Shown: one piece after another, positions 19,635 through 27,298 of the stretch | How the letters are laid out: each line of letters opens with the position of its first letter | How positions within the stretch are numbered: position 1 is the stretch's first letter | NCBI GenBank assembly: GCA_036262055.1 | Contig: DATAJP010000002.1 | Coordinates: 124,001-188,000, forward strand | Source of the DNA: Ignavibacteria bacterium | GTDB taxonomy: Bacteria > Bacteroidota > Ignavibacteria > Tepidaquicellales > Tepidaquicellaceae | Length of the DNA: 64,000 nt | Reading direction: 5' to 3' | Made by a program: the position numbers and the translations under genes | The notes under the pieces: model-generated | Database searches by the model: none | The model's input: the letters and a program-made list of their open reading frames with translations, nothing else | What the model was told of the DNA's origin: nothing

Positions 19635-20333
19635 TTAAATTTTATATCCTGCAGCTTTTGCATCATCATAAAACATCTTAACGGTATCGAGTGAAAATTC
19701 ATCAAGGTCTTTTCCGAGTGTCGGGAGTTTTTTCAGAATGTCATTTGTAACGGTAATGATATGACATCCGATTCCATCTGCCTGAACTATGTTAAGCAAC
19801 TCACGCGGACTTGCCCAGATTAATTCCATTTGCGGATACGGCTTCAAAAGCTCAACAACCTCTTTCATAATGGGAATAGGGTCAACGCCGGCATCTGCAA
19901 TTCTTCCCGCAAAAACCGAAACATACGAAGCGGGACTGTGCTTCAATGCAGGTAAAATATCTTTCACCTGCTGAACGGTCATTATAGCAGTGATGTTCAG
20001 CTTAACGCCTTTCTTAGCAAGCTTTTCTATGAGATTAACCGCTGACTCGCGCTTAGTGTTTGTTATCGGAATTTTTACATAAACGTTATCTCCCCAAGAA
20101 TTTATTTCGAGCGCCTGTCGTTCCATTTCATCGAAGTCATCCGAAAAAACTTCGAGTGAAATCGGCTTATCTTTTATGTTTGACAAAATATCTTTTGAAA
20201 AATCGACATAGCTTTTTATTCCAACTTTCTTCATCAATGTCGGATTTGTAGTAAATCCCGAAATTTGCGGATTCGCATACATCTCCAGCATGCCTGCTTT
20301 CTCAGCCCCGTCTGCAAAAATTTTTACTTTCAA
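19635..20333 (-). CDS. Transaldolase-family protein in heptose cluster
   Basis: A 232-residue TIM-barrel enzyme of the transaldolase/fructose-6-phosphate aldolase family. The N-terminus KVKIFADGAEKAGM and FTTNPTLMKKVG carry the conserved Asp and Asn, and VYVKIPIT contains the Schiff-base lysine (Lys87 from this start). GVKLNITAIMT and VSVFAGRIADAG are family segments. TTG 20333 is preferred to ATG 20348: it gives MKVKIFADG, overlaps the previous stop, and has GGGAG about 8 bases upstream. Placed next to the sedoheptulose-7-phosphate isomerase gene, it may supply or remove sedoheptulose 7-phosphate for heptose synthesis; this is inference. Confidence 0.88.
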   Translation of the reverse strand: MKVKIFADGAEKAGMLEMYANPQISGFTTNPTLMKKVGIKSYVDFSKDILSNIKDKPISLEVFSDDFDEMERQALEINSWGDNVYVKIPITNTKRESAVNLIEKLAKKGVKLNITAIMTVQQVKDILPALKHSPASYVSVFAGRIADAGVDPIPIMKEVVELLKPYPQMELIWASPRELLNIVQADGIGCHIITVTNDILKKLPTLGKDLDEFSLDTVKMFYDDAKAAGYKI

Positions 20334-20926
20334 CTTACTGACTCCCATTTTGTTTTGTTTATTTGTAGCTCAGGGTGAGATACTATTAAATGCCAGACTA
20401 TTGCCTGAAAACCTTCAGTGTGCGGTGTGATTCTGCTTTCATTTACTGTCGGAATTAAAATTACTGCATCACCTGCTTCTTTTGTGTAGCCGCCATCCTT
20501 CCCGACAATACCAACAACTTTTGCGCCGATTTCTTTTGCGTGTTTGATAACATTCACGAGATTCATGCTGATTTGTTTGTCTGCATTTCCGCCGCCGACT
20601 GAAAAAACCAGAACACAATCTTTGCTGTTGAATCTGCTTCCTTTAATCCAGTTCACATAAGAAACGTCCCAGCCCTCGTCGTTCACACGTGCGGTAAGCT
20701 CTGATACATTATCAGATGGAGAGTATGTTTCCATGCCGCAGATTTTTCTGAAGTCGCAGACAGCATGCGATGCATGACCTGCGCCGCCGCCTGAACCTAT
20801 GATGAAAAGTCTTCCGCCGTTCTCGCGGGTCTGCTTTAAGATAGCAACAGCTTTTTCAAGCTCGGTTTTATCCAGCTTGTTTATAATGTCGATTGATTCT
20901 TTCAGAAACTGTTCAGAAAAACTCAT
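20330..20926 (-). CDS. SIS-domain phosphoheptose isomerase (GmhA-like)
   Basis: A 198-residue SIS-domain protein that probably converts sedoheptulose 7-phosphate to D-glycero-D-manno-heptose 7-phosphate, the first step of NDP-heptose synthesis. Phosphosugar-binding segments are IGSGGGAGHASHAVCDFRK and VFSVGGGNADKQISMN; the C-terminal TPHTEGFQAIVWHLIVSH carries a histidine where GmhA has a catalytic one. Length matches GmhA (about 190-200). The neighbours (HAD phosphatase, GHMP kinase, nucleotidyltransferase) support the heptose role. Confidence 0.87.
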   Translation of the reverse strand: MSFSEQFLKESIDIINKLDKTELEKAVAILKQTRENGGRLFIIGSGGGAGHASHAVCDFRKICGMETYSPSDNVSELTARVNDEGWDVSYVNWIKGSRFNSKDCVLVFSVGGGNADKQISMNLVNVIKHAKEIGAKVVGIVGKDGGYTKEAGDAVILIPTVNESRITPHTEGFQAIVWHLIVSHPELQINKTKWESVS

Positions 20927-20932
20927 TTATAT

Positions 20933-21463
20933 TTACTCTTTGTTTAATTTATTTATGATATCTTCAACTTCGTGCAAAGTATCAACTTCGAAATCAGGCA
21001 GATACGAATTTAACTTATTATAATTATTTTTAATATATATAGTTTTTATCCCTGCTTTGTGTGAAGCTTCAATGTCTTTCCAGGTATCGCCGACCATGAT
21101 GGTTTCATCGCGGTTAAGATTGTATCTTTCGATTAAGCCGAGAAGCATTCCCGGGTTTGGTTTTCTGTTGAAGCTTGTGTTTTCGCTGTCGTAGCAGTAA
21201 ACAATCTCCTTGAAATCAAATTTATCCGTTATGACCTTTGTGATTTTGTCAAGCTCTTCCTGTTTCATATCACCGCGAATGACATCGGGCTGATTTGAAA
21301 CAACAAACATATTATAATCTTTGTGTTTCAAGGAATCATAAAGCTCAACGAAGTCTTCTCTTATTTTGAACTCATCAAAAGTCCATGGAGCAGTTTCGAA
21401 CTTCTCTCTGAAAACTACGTGATTGATTACACCGTCTCTGTCAAAAAAAATATTTTTTATCAT
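20933..21463 (-). CDS. HAD-IIIA phosphatase (GmhB-like)
   Basis: A 176-residue HAD phosphatase, probably removing the 7-phosphate of heptose 1,7-bisphosphate. Motif I is FFDRDGVIN (Asp8, Asp10), motif II VVSNQPDV, motif III RKPNPGML, and motif IV VGDTWKDIEA. Classical GmhB has a zinc loop with several Cys/His just before RKPxPG; here that loop (YCYDSENTSFN) keeps a single Cys, so it probably binds no zinc. It lies 3 bases from the Gfo/Idh gene and 6 bases from gmhA. Confidence 0.87.
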   Translation of the reverse strand: MIKNIFFDRDGVINHVVFREKFETAPWTFDEFKIREDFVELYDSLKHKDYNMFVVSNQPDVIRGDMKQEELDKITKVITDKFDFKEIVYCYDSENTSFNRKPNPGMLLGLIERYNLNRDETIMVGDTWKDIEASHKAGIKTIYIKNNYNKLNSYLPDFEVDTLHEVEDIINKLNKE

Positions 21464-21465
21464 TC

Positions 21466-22482
21466 TTATTTTATACTTACAGTTTTACCAAGCTTGTTAG
21501 ATTTATAAATGTTCTCGATTATCATATTTGCTTTGAGTCCATCGATACCGTCACCTAAAACAGGTCTGTTATCTTTAATTGCCAATTTAAATTCGCGCCA
21601 TTCGCGGTTCCAGCTTTTGTCTTCTTTCGGAAATGAATATTTTTTTATGTTGGGTCTTCCGCCTTCGGATTTTCTGATACCAACTTCAAGAGTTTCCTTG
21701 CCGTAGCTTCCACCAAAACCTGAAATTTTTAGATAACCTTTTGTACAGAAAATCTCAAATGAAAAAATATTTTTCCAGTTTGTCCAGCTTACATTGAAAT
21801 GAACATCTGCGCCTGATTTTGCAGTCATGTGCACAAAAGCATTGTCCTCGACTTTCATGTTCCAGAACTTCGTTTTGGAAATACCGAATATTTTTGCAAT
21901 GTCACCCGCGAACCAACGGCTTAAATCGATTATGTGCACGCCCTGGTCGAGAAGCTCGCCGCCACCGCAAAGGTCTTTCGAGGCGCGCCATTCTTTTTCC
22001 ATGCCGTTTCTTCCGCCGTGTCCGTAAGCTGCGCGGATGAACATAAGCTTTCCGATTTCACCGCTGTCAAAAATGCTTTTTGCTTTCAGTAATGCGGGAT
22101 GAAAGCGATGATTGAATCCTGTTTTAAGAACGAGCTTTCGTTTTCTATTTTTGTTTGCAGCATTTAAAGTCTTTATCATCTGTTCCGCTTCTTTTGCATT
22201 TCTGCCGAGAGGTTTTTCAGCGATTACGTGCTTGCCTTTTTTCAAAGCATAAATGACAATTTTTTTTATGTATTTATTCACAACTGCAACAATAACTGCA
22301 TCGCAGTTTGAGTCATCGATTAATTTTTTATAATCAGAATAAAACTTGCATTTGAAATCATCTGCAAATTTTTTCCCGATTACTGAATTCGTGTCGCAGC
22401 ACGCAATAAGTTCATCCTTTTTTTCCAAAGCTAATGTACGTTTACGTCCAATCAATCCACAGCCAATTATACCAACTCTCAT
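21466..22482 (-). CDS. Gfo/Idh/MocA family oxidoreductase
   Basis: A 338-residue NAD(P)-dependent sugar oxidoreductase. The Rossmann start is VGIIGCGLIGRKR; the catalytic-lysine motif is AEKPLGR (88-94), and GGELLDQGVHIIDLSRWF carries the conserved acidic and histidine residues. It probably oxidises or reduces a sugar (or nucleotide sugar) in the heptose pathway, between the SDR gene and the HAD phosphatase gene. The exact substrate is unknown. Confidence 0.9.
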   Translation of the reverse strand: MRVGIIGCGLIGRKRTLALEKKDELIACCDTNSVIGKKFADDFKCKFYSDYKKLIDDSNCDAVIVAVVNKYIKKIVIYALKKGKHVIAEKPLGRNAKEAEQMIKTLNAANKNRKRKLVLKTGFNHRFHPALLKAKSIFDSGEIGKLMFIRAAYGHGGRNGMEKEWRASKDLCGGGELLDQGVHIIDLSRWFAGDIAKIFGISKTKFWNMKVEDNAFVHMTAKSGADVHFNVSWTNWKNIFSFEIFCTKGYLKISGFGGSYGKETLEVGIRKSEGGRPNIKKYSFPKEDKSWNREWREFKLAIKDNRPVLGDGIDGLKANMIIENIYKSNKLGKTVSIK

Positions 22483-22489
22483 CTAATAT

Positions 22490-23341
22490 TTATTTTTTAT
22501 AAAATCCTTTGTTATCTATTCTTCTTAGTGTCGCAAAATCTTTGTCCGACTTCAATAAATCCTGAAAATCTTTTTCTGTCCATGCATCCCAGGGTGCCGA
22601 AATAAATTTGCCTGTGATTCCATCGGACTCATCAGAAAGCAGAAATGCCGTTAGGTCAGCGGCTTTTTCAGGAGGAACACCGCCGCTTTCCATTTGCTTT
22701 TGCGTTCCTTCAAAAAATGCTTTGCCTGCCTTGCCTGCACCTTCCTGAATTGTCTGCTCATGCAATCTTGTAATCACAAAACCCGGAGCAATGCAATTTA
22801 TGTCGAAGTTTTCGTCGGCAAGCTCTATTGATAAGTTTTCAGTGAATCTCACGATTGCAACTTTGCTTGTAGCATAAGCGGAATAATTTGCAAAAGGAGT
22901 TGCAGCGCCGCCGCCGGAATAGTTAACAATTTTTTTCTTTGTAGCTGATTTCAGTACCGGCGCAAAAACATTGCACATATATACAGTGCCGAGAAAATTT
23001 ATCTGAATCGCCTCGGTAAATTTTTCCATATCAACTTCGGTTGTTTTACCGATAGGACCATAAACACCTGCGCAATTTACCAAACCGTTTATTTCAAGAT
23101 TCTGTGACTTACACCAGTCAGCAAATTTCACAACTTCTTCGTAGTTGCCGATGTTAAGTGAATATGATGTATGAGGTTTATCTGAAATTTGTTTTAACTC
23201 TGTTAACGCATTTGCTAAATCGGTTTTATTTCTTGCGGCTATAATAACTGTTGCGCCTTCCTGCGCACATTTTTTTGAAATCGCAAGTCCTATGCCCAAG
23301 CTACCGCCTGTTACAATAATTGTTTTGTCTTTTAAAATCAC
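22490..23341 (-). CDS. Short-chain dehydrogenase/reductase
   Basis: A 283-residue classical SDR. Cofactor motif TGGSLGIG (11-18), NCAG at 89-92, Ser142 and the catalytic pair Tyr156/Lys160 (YATSK) are all present. About 40 residues extend past the core (SAPWDAWTEKDFQDLL), a feature I associate with SDRs of sugar clusters. It overlaps the upstream dehydrogenase gene by 4 bases. It probably works on the same heptose or modified sugar as the flanking Gfo/Idh enzyme. Confidence 0.9.
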   Translation of the reverse strand: MILKDKTIIVTGGSLGIGLAISKKCAQEGATVIIAARNKTDLANALTELKQISDKPHTSYSLNIGNYEEVVKFADWCKSQNLEINGLVNCAGVYGPIGKTTEVDMEKFTEAIQINFLGTVYMCNVFAPVLKSATKKKIVNYSGGGAATPFANYSAYATSKVAIVRFTENLSIELADENFDINCIAPGFVITRLHEQTIQEGAGKAGKAFFEGTQKQMESGGVPPEKAADLTAFLLSDESDGITGKFISAPWDAWTEKDFQDLLKSDKDFATLRRIDNKGFYKK

Positions 23342-24651
23342 TTGTTCCCTCTTTTTAAATCTTCACCTGCACCTAACGAATAAAAATTAAATCCGATTTC
23401 TTTCATTTTTTTCTTATCAAGAAAATTTTTGACATCCAAAAAATTCTTTGAGTTCATTGAAGAAATTATTTTTGACCAATCATAATTTTTGAAATCGGGC
23501 CAGTCAGTCAGAATAACAAGTATATCGGATTTATCTGCAACAGCTTCTATGCTATTCTCGATTTTAAATTTTGGCTTAAACGTAAGTTCAGCATAATCAG
23601 CTTTTGGGTCAAAAACTTTTACTTTGGCTTTGCTCTTTATAAGCAAATCAACAATCTCAAGCGGCAAGCTGCGTCGCAAAGTACTTGTACCCGGTTTATA
23701 TGTAAGACCAAGAATACCGATGTTTTTTCCTTTGAGCTTTTTTAAAATCTTTTCGATTTTTTTAACGATTACTTTTTTTCTTTCAAAGTTTGTTTTGTGA
23801 ATAAATCCGAAAAGCTTTGCGTAACCATCCATTTCATTATTAACGGTTTCAAGAACTTTCAAATCACGTCCTAAGGTACCGCCTGAAAAGCCAATACCGG
23901 GCGCAAGATATGCCTTCTGACCGATTCTTACATCGGATTTCATTCCTTTTATAACATCAGTGATATTTGCACCTTTTTCTTCACAAAGGTCAGCAATGTG
24001 ATTTGCAAAAACTATGCTCGTAGAAAGAAAAGAGTTGATTCCGTGTTTCACCATTTCGGAGCTTTCGAGACTCATCGCAAGAATATCGTTTGTAATTTTA
24101 CCGAATAGCTCGATGCATTTTTGTTCAGTGTCTTTTGATGCGGTTCCGAGAATAATTCTTCCCGGATTCAAATAACATTCGATAGCCTCTCCAAGACGCA
24201 AGTTCTCAGGTGAGTAAGCAAGCTCTAAAGTTTTATTTTTCTTTTTAAGAAGATTTCTCAATTCCTCACAATATCCGACCGGCGACTGCGAGCTGACAAT
24301 CAAGATTGAATTATCTTTCATTACACCGCGTACATCTTTGACAGATTTTTTTAAAATGCTCGTATCACTCGAATCATCATCACGAACGGGAGTATCATAA
24401 GTCAGAAAAACAAAATCGCATTCGGATAAATCTTTTATGTTATAGGTAAAAGAAAGTAATCCTTTTTCTGTTAAATCTTTAATTTCATCTTCTAAGCCAG
24501 GCTCGAAAATCGGAGGTTTGTTTTGTTTAAAGTTTTCAATACGTTTTTTGTCGTAATCAAATCCGATTACTTTATAGCCAAGCTTTGCCCAGCTGACCGC
24601 TATCACACTTCCCAAATGCCATAAACCAATTATTCCAATCGTTTTGTTCAT
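23338..24651 (-). CDS. Nucleotide-sugar dehydrogenase homologue lacking the catalytic Cys
   Basis: A 437-residue protein with the three-domain layout of UDP-glucose/GDP-mannose dehydrogenases: an N-terminal NAD domain (IGIIGLWHLGSVIA), a central helical domain (SSEMVKHGINSFLS with Lys202), and a C-terminal UDP-binding domain (GILGLTYKPGTSTLRRS). The segment that normally reads GFGGSCFPKD is GFSGGTLGRD, placing Thr259 where the catalytic Cys belongs, and SPEFLREG is SPENLRLG. A four-electron oxidation to a uronic acid is therefore unlikely; a two-electron redox step or epimerisation is possible. It lies 9 bases after the nucleotidyltransferase gene. Confidence 0.88.
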   Translation of the reverse strand: MNKTIGIIGLWHLGSVIAVSWAKLGYKVIGFDYDKKRIENFKQNKPPIFEPGLEDEIKDLTEKGLLSFTYNIKDLSECDFVFLTYDTPVRDDDSSDTSILKKSVKDVRGVMKDNSILIVSSQSPVGYCEELRNLLKKKNKTLELAYSPENLRLGEAIECYLNPGRIILGTASKDTEQKCIELFGKITNDILAMSLESSEMVKHGINSFLSTSIVFANHIADLCEEKGANITDVIKGMKSDVRIGQKAYLAPGIGFSGGTLGRDLKVLETVNNEMDGYAKLFGFIHKTNFERKKVIVKKIEKILKKLKGKNIGILGLTYKPGTSTLRRSLPLEIVDLLIKSKAKVKVFDPKADYAELTFKPKFKIENSIEAVADKSDILVILTDWPDFKNYDWSKIISSMNSKNFLDVKNFLDKKKMKEIGFNFYSLGAGEDLKRGNK

Positions 24652-24660
24652 TAAAATATA

Positions 24661-25356
24661 TTATGAAATATTTTTATTATAAAATTCTTTTGTATCAAAA
24701 TAAAGCACGTCGTCTTTGTAGCAGACTCCGTAAAGAAACTGATTTTTTTTCATTAAATCAGGAAAAATATCTCTTCCAAAATCAGAATACCCTTCAGGAA
24801 TAAAATTTAAAACTTCAGGACTGAAATAATAAATACCTGCATTCACCCAATTAGTACCAACGTCTGTTTTAGGTTTTTCAATGAACTCTTTTATTTTAAA
24901 ATTCTCATCAAACAACGCAACACCGCTTGAGCTTACGTCTTCTCGGTAATGAAACCCTATAACACCGAGAGGATTTACTTCGTCAAACTTATTTTTTAGC
25001 ATGCTCAAATCTAAATCCGAATAATTATCACCATAAATTACAAAAAAATCTTCTTTACTGTTTTGCAAGAAATTATTTGCGATTTTTTTTACTGCGCCTG
25101 AAGTCCCGAGAAGCTCATCTTCAAATGAATATTTTATACTCACTCCGAATTTTGAACCGTCACCAAAATAATTTTTGATGACATCAGGAAGATGGTGAAG
25201 ATTTATATATAAATCCGTTATTCCGTATTTTTTGCAGAGCAAAATATTATGTTCAAGAACGGGCTTGTCTTTATAGACAAGCATCGGTTTTGGAATCGCG
25301 TCTGTTACTTCCCTGAATCTTTCACCTTTGCCTGCAGCAAGAATTACAGCTTTCAT
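24661..25356 (-). CDS. Sugar-1-phosphate nucleotidyltransferase (HddC-like)
   Basis: A 231-residue nucleotidyltransferase that activates a sugar 1-phosphate to an NDP-sugar. The N-terminal signature AVILAAGKGERF followed by IPKPMLVYKDKPVLEH is diagnostic, and VIYGDNYSDLD (about 117-127) carries the metal-binding Asp. In a cluster with GmhA-, GmhB- and HddA-like genes it most likely makes GDP-D-glycero-alpha-D-manno-heptose, as HddC does, but the nucleotide (GTP, CTP, ADP) cannot be read from sequence. It abuts the epimerase gene with a 1-base overlap. Confidence 0.88.
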   Translation of the reverse strand: MKAVILAAGKGERFREVTDAIPKPMLVYKDKPVLEHNILLCKKYGITDLYINLHHLPDVIKNYFGDGSKFGVSIKYSFEDELLGTSGAVKKIANNFLQNSKEDFFVIYGDNYSDLDLSMLKNKFDEVNPLGVIGFHYREDVSSSGVALFDENFKIKEFIEKPKTDVGTNWVNAGIYYFSPEVLNFIPEGYSDFGRDIFPDLMKKNQFLYGVCYKDDVLYFDTKEFYNKNIS

Positions 25357-26291
25357 TAAATCTTACCTTTCGCCATTTCGGATTTAATAAAATCAATAGA
25401 ACGGTTCAATCCGTCTTTTAAATCAACTTTTGGAATCCATCCTAATTTCTTTGCTTCGGTGATGTCAGCAAGATTCTGAAATGCCTCACCCGGTAAATCA
25501 TTTTTATAAACAGGTTCAATATCCGAACCAAGTAAACCTGCAATCATTTCATAAATTTCCTTAACGGAAAAATTTTCACCGCTTCCGAGATTAAAAACTT
25601 TATTGTCAGTACGGTTATCGGTCATGCACTGAAGGTGAAAATCATTTATGTCATCGACATAAATAAAATCACGGCGTTTATCACCCGTGCCGTATATAAT
25701 AGGTTGCTCGCCTTTGAGTAACTTAATTATGAAAGCAGAAAAAACAGGAGGAACCGTTCTGCGGTAATCCTGACGCGGGCCATAAACGCAGAAATATCTT
25801 AACGCAGTCGAGTCAACATTAAAAAATCTTTTATATCCTTCAGCAAAAAGCATTCCTCCAACTTTGCTGATTGCGTAAAAGCTTTGCGGCCTAACTTCGG
25901 TTTCAGGAGTCGGAATTACATCGCTTCCTTCATACAAAGCCGAGCTTTCGGCGTAAATAACTTTTTTCACGCCTGCAAGACGCGATGCTTCAAAAACATT
26001 TATTGTGCCTGTGATGTTTATATCAGAAGTTTCAAGCGGGTCATTCTGGCAGTCAATAATGCTGTTTTTCGCTGCGAAGTGATAAACAAAATCAACATCA
26101 TTAAAAACTTTGTAAATATCTTTTGACCTTATGTCGAGCTTGTGAAATTCCACACCATCGGGAATCTGTTCCTTAACGCCATACGCAAGATTATCGATGC
26201 CGATGACTCTGTAGTTTTTGTCATTAACAAGACGGTCGGCAAGATTGGAACCGATAAATCCGGCGACACCTGTGATAAGAACGTTAATCAT
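25356..26291 (-). CDS. NAD-dependent sugar-nucleotide epimerase/dehydratase
   Basis: A 311-residue extended SDR. NAD motif GVAGFIGSN (8-16), DIRS, HFAAKNS, and the catalytic Tyr139/Lys143 (YAISK) are visible, as are RYFCVYGPRQ and RRDFIYVDDIN, typical of UDP-glucose 4-epimerase relatives. It probably epimerises the NDP-heptose or another nucleotide sugar for this locus. It overlaps the GHMP kinase gene by 4 bases. Confidence 0.9.
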   Translation of the reverse strand: MINVLITGVAGFIGSNLADRLVNDKNYRVIGIDNLAYGVKEQIPDGVEFHKLDIRSKDIYKVFNDVDFVYHFAAKNSIIDCQNDPLETSDINITGTINVFEASRLAGVKKVIYAESSALYEGSDVIPTPETEVRPQSFYAISKVGGMLFAEGYKRFFNVDSTALRYFCVYGPRQDYRRTVPPVFSAFIIKLLKGEQPIIYGTGDKRRDFIYVDDINDFHLQCMTDNRTDNKVFNLGSGENFSVKEIYEMIAGLLGSDIEPVYKNDLPGEAFQNLADITEAKKLGWIPKVDLKDGLNRSIDFIKSEMAKGKI

Positions 26292-27298
26292 ATATTCACT
26301 AAAACCTTTGCACCTTCAAAATCAAATTTAAAATCCATGTATTTTAATCCTGCGCTTTCCATTGTTTTGCGCAGATGTTTGCGTTTACCGTTTTCGGTAC
26401 ATAACAATAAAAATCCGCCGCCGCCTGCACCCATAATTTTTCCGCCAATCGCACCGTTTTTCATTGCCAAATCATACCAATCATCAATTTTGGAGTTACT
26501 CATTTTATCCGAAACGCTTTTTTTAGTCAGCCAGTGTTCATGAAGCAGCTTTCCGAATGAATCAATGTCATCATCGAGCAAAGTCTCTTTTATCTTGTAA
26601 CCTATGTTTTTTATTTTGTCCATATAATCAAGTGCAGAAGACTTGTTTTTTTCGGGCTTAGCCTCCGAGATTTTTTTTGATTGTTCGCCAAGGATCTGGT
26701 TTGCATCTCTTTCCATATCGGTATAAAACATCAATAATCTGTTCTCAAGCTCGTATATAACTTCGTGGTCTAAATCAAGAGGGGTAACAGTAACATTTCC
26801 GAGCCGGTCGATATCAAGCTGAATAATTCCTCCGAATGCTGATGCAAACTGGTCTTGCTTCCCGATAGGTTTGCCTATCAATTCAATTTCAACTTTGCAT
26901 GCTTCTTCTGCAAGCTCGTGGGTAGAAATATCACGTCTCAGCATTGCATTAAGCGCTTTTAAAAGTCCGACAGCATATGAGCTTGAAGAGCCCATTCCCG
27001 TTCCCGCAGATAAATCAGCCATTGAGCTAATTTCCATTGGTCTTATAGCTTTGAGATACTTCAAAGATTCGCGGACAATTTCATGCTGAAGAGAATCAAT
27101 ATCCTGCGGACAGATAATTTCTACTTTGGAATAATTTATTTTTATTTTATTGACAATGGCAGGTTCATTAATGTTGATGAACATATACTTATTTATTGCT
27201 GCCGTTATCAAGAACCCTTCATTTTTTTGATAATAAGAAGGAAGGTCTGTGCCGCCGCCGCCAAGAGGAAGACGGAAAGGCGCTCTAACTACAATCAT
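26288..27298 (-). CDS. GHMP-family sugar kinase (HddA-like)
   Basis: A 336-residue GHMP kinase. The start MIVVRAPFRLPLGGGGTDLP is the typical HddA-type N-terminus; the phosphate-binding loop is SAGTGMGSSSSYAVG (97-111), and the C-terminal motif is MGAGGGGFLLL. HddA phosphorylates D-glycero-D-manno-heptose 7-phosphate at C1, which fits the flanking isomerase, phosphatase and nucleotidyltransferase genes. It shares one base with the upstream WbaP-like gene. A fucokinase-type role is an alternative. Confidence 0.9.
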   Translation of the reverse strand: MIVVRAPFRLPLGGGGTDLPSYYQKNEGFLITAAINKYMFININEPAIVNKIKINYSKVEIICPQDIDSLQHEIVRESLKYLKAIRPMEISSMADLSAGTGMGSSSSYAVGLLKALNAMLRRDISTHELAEEACKVEIELIGKPIGKQDQFASAFGGIIQLDIDRLGNVTVTPLDLDHEVIYELENRLLMFYTDMERDANQILGEQSKKISEAKPEKNKSSALDYMDKIKNIGYKIKETLLDDDIDSFGKLLHEHWLTKKSVSDKMSNSKIDDWYDLAMKNGAIGGKIMGAGGGGFLLLCTENGKRKHLRKTMESAGLKYMDFKFDFEGAKVLVNI

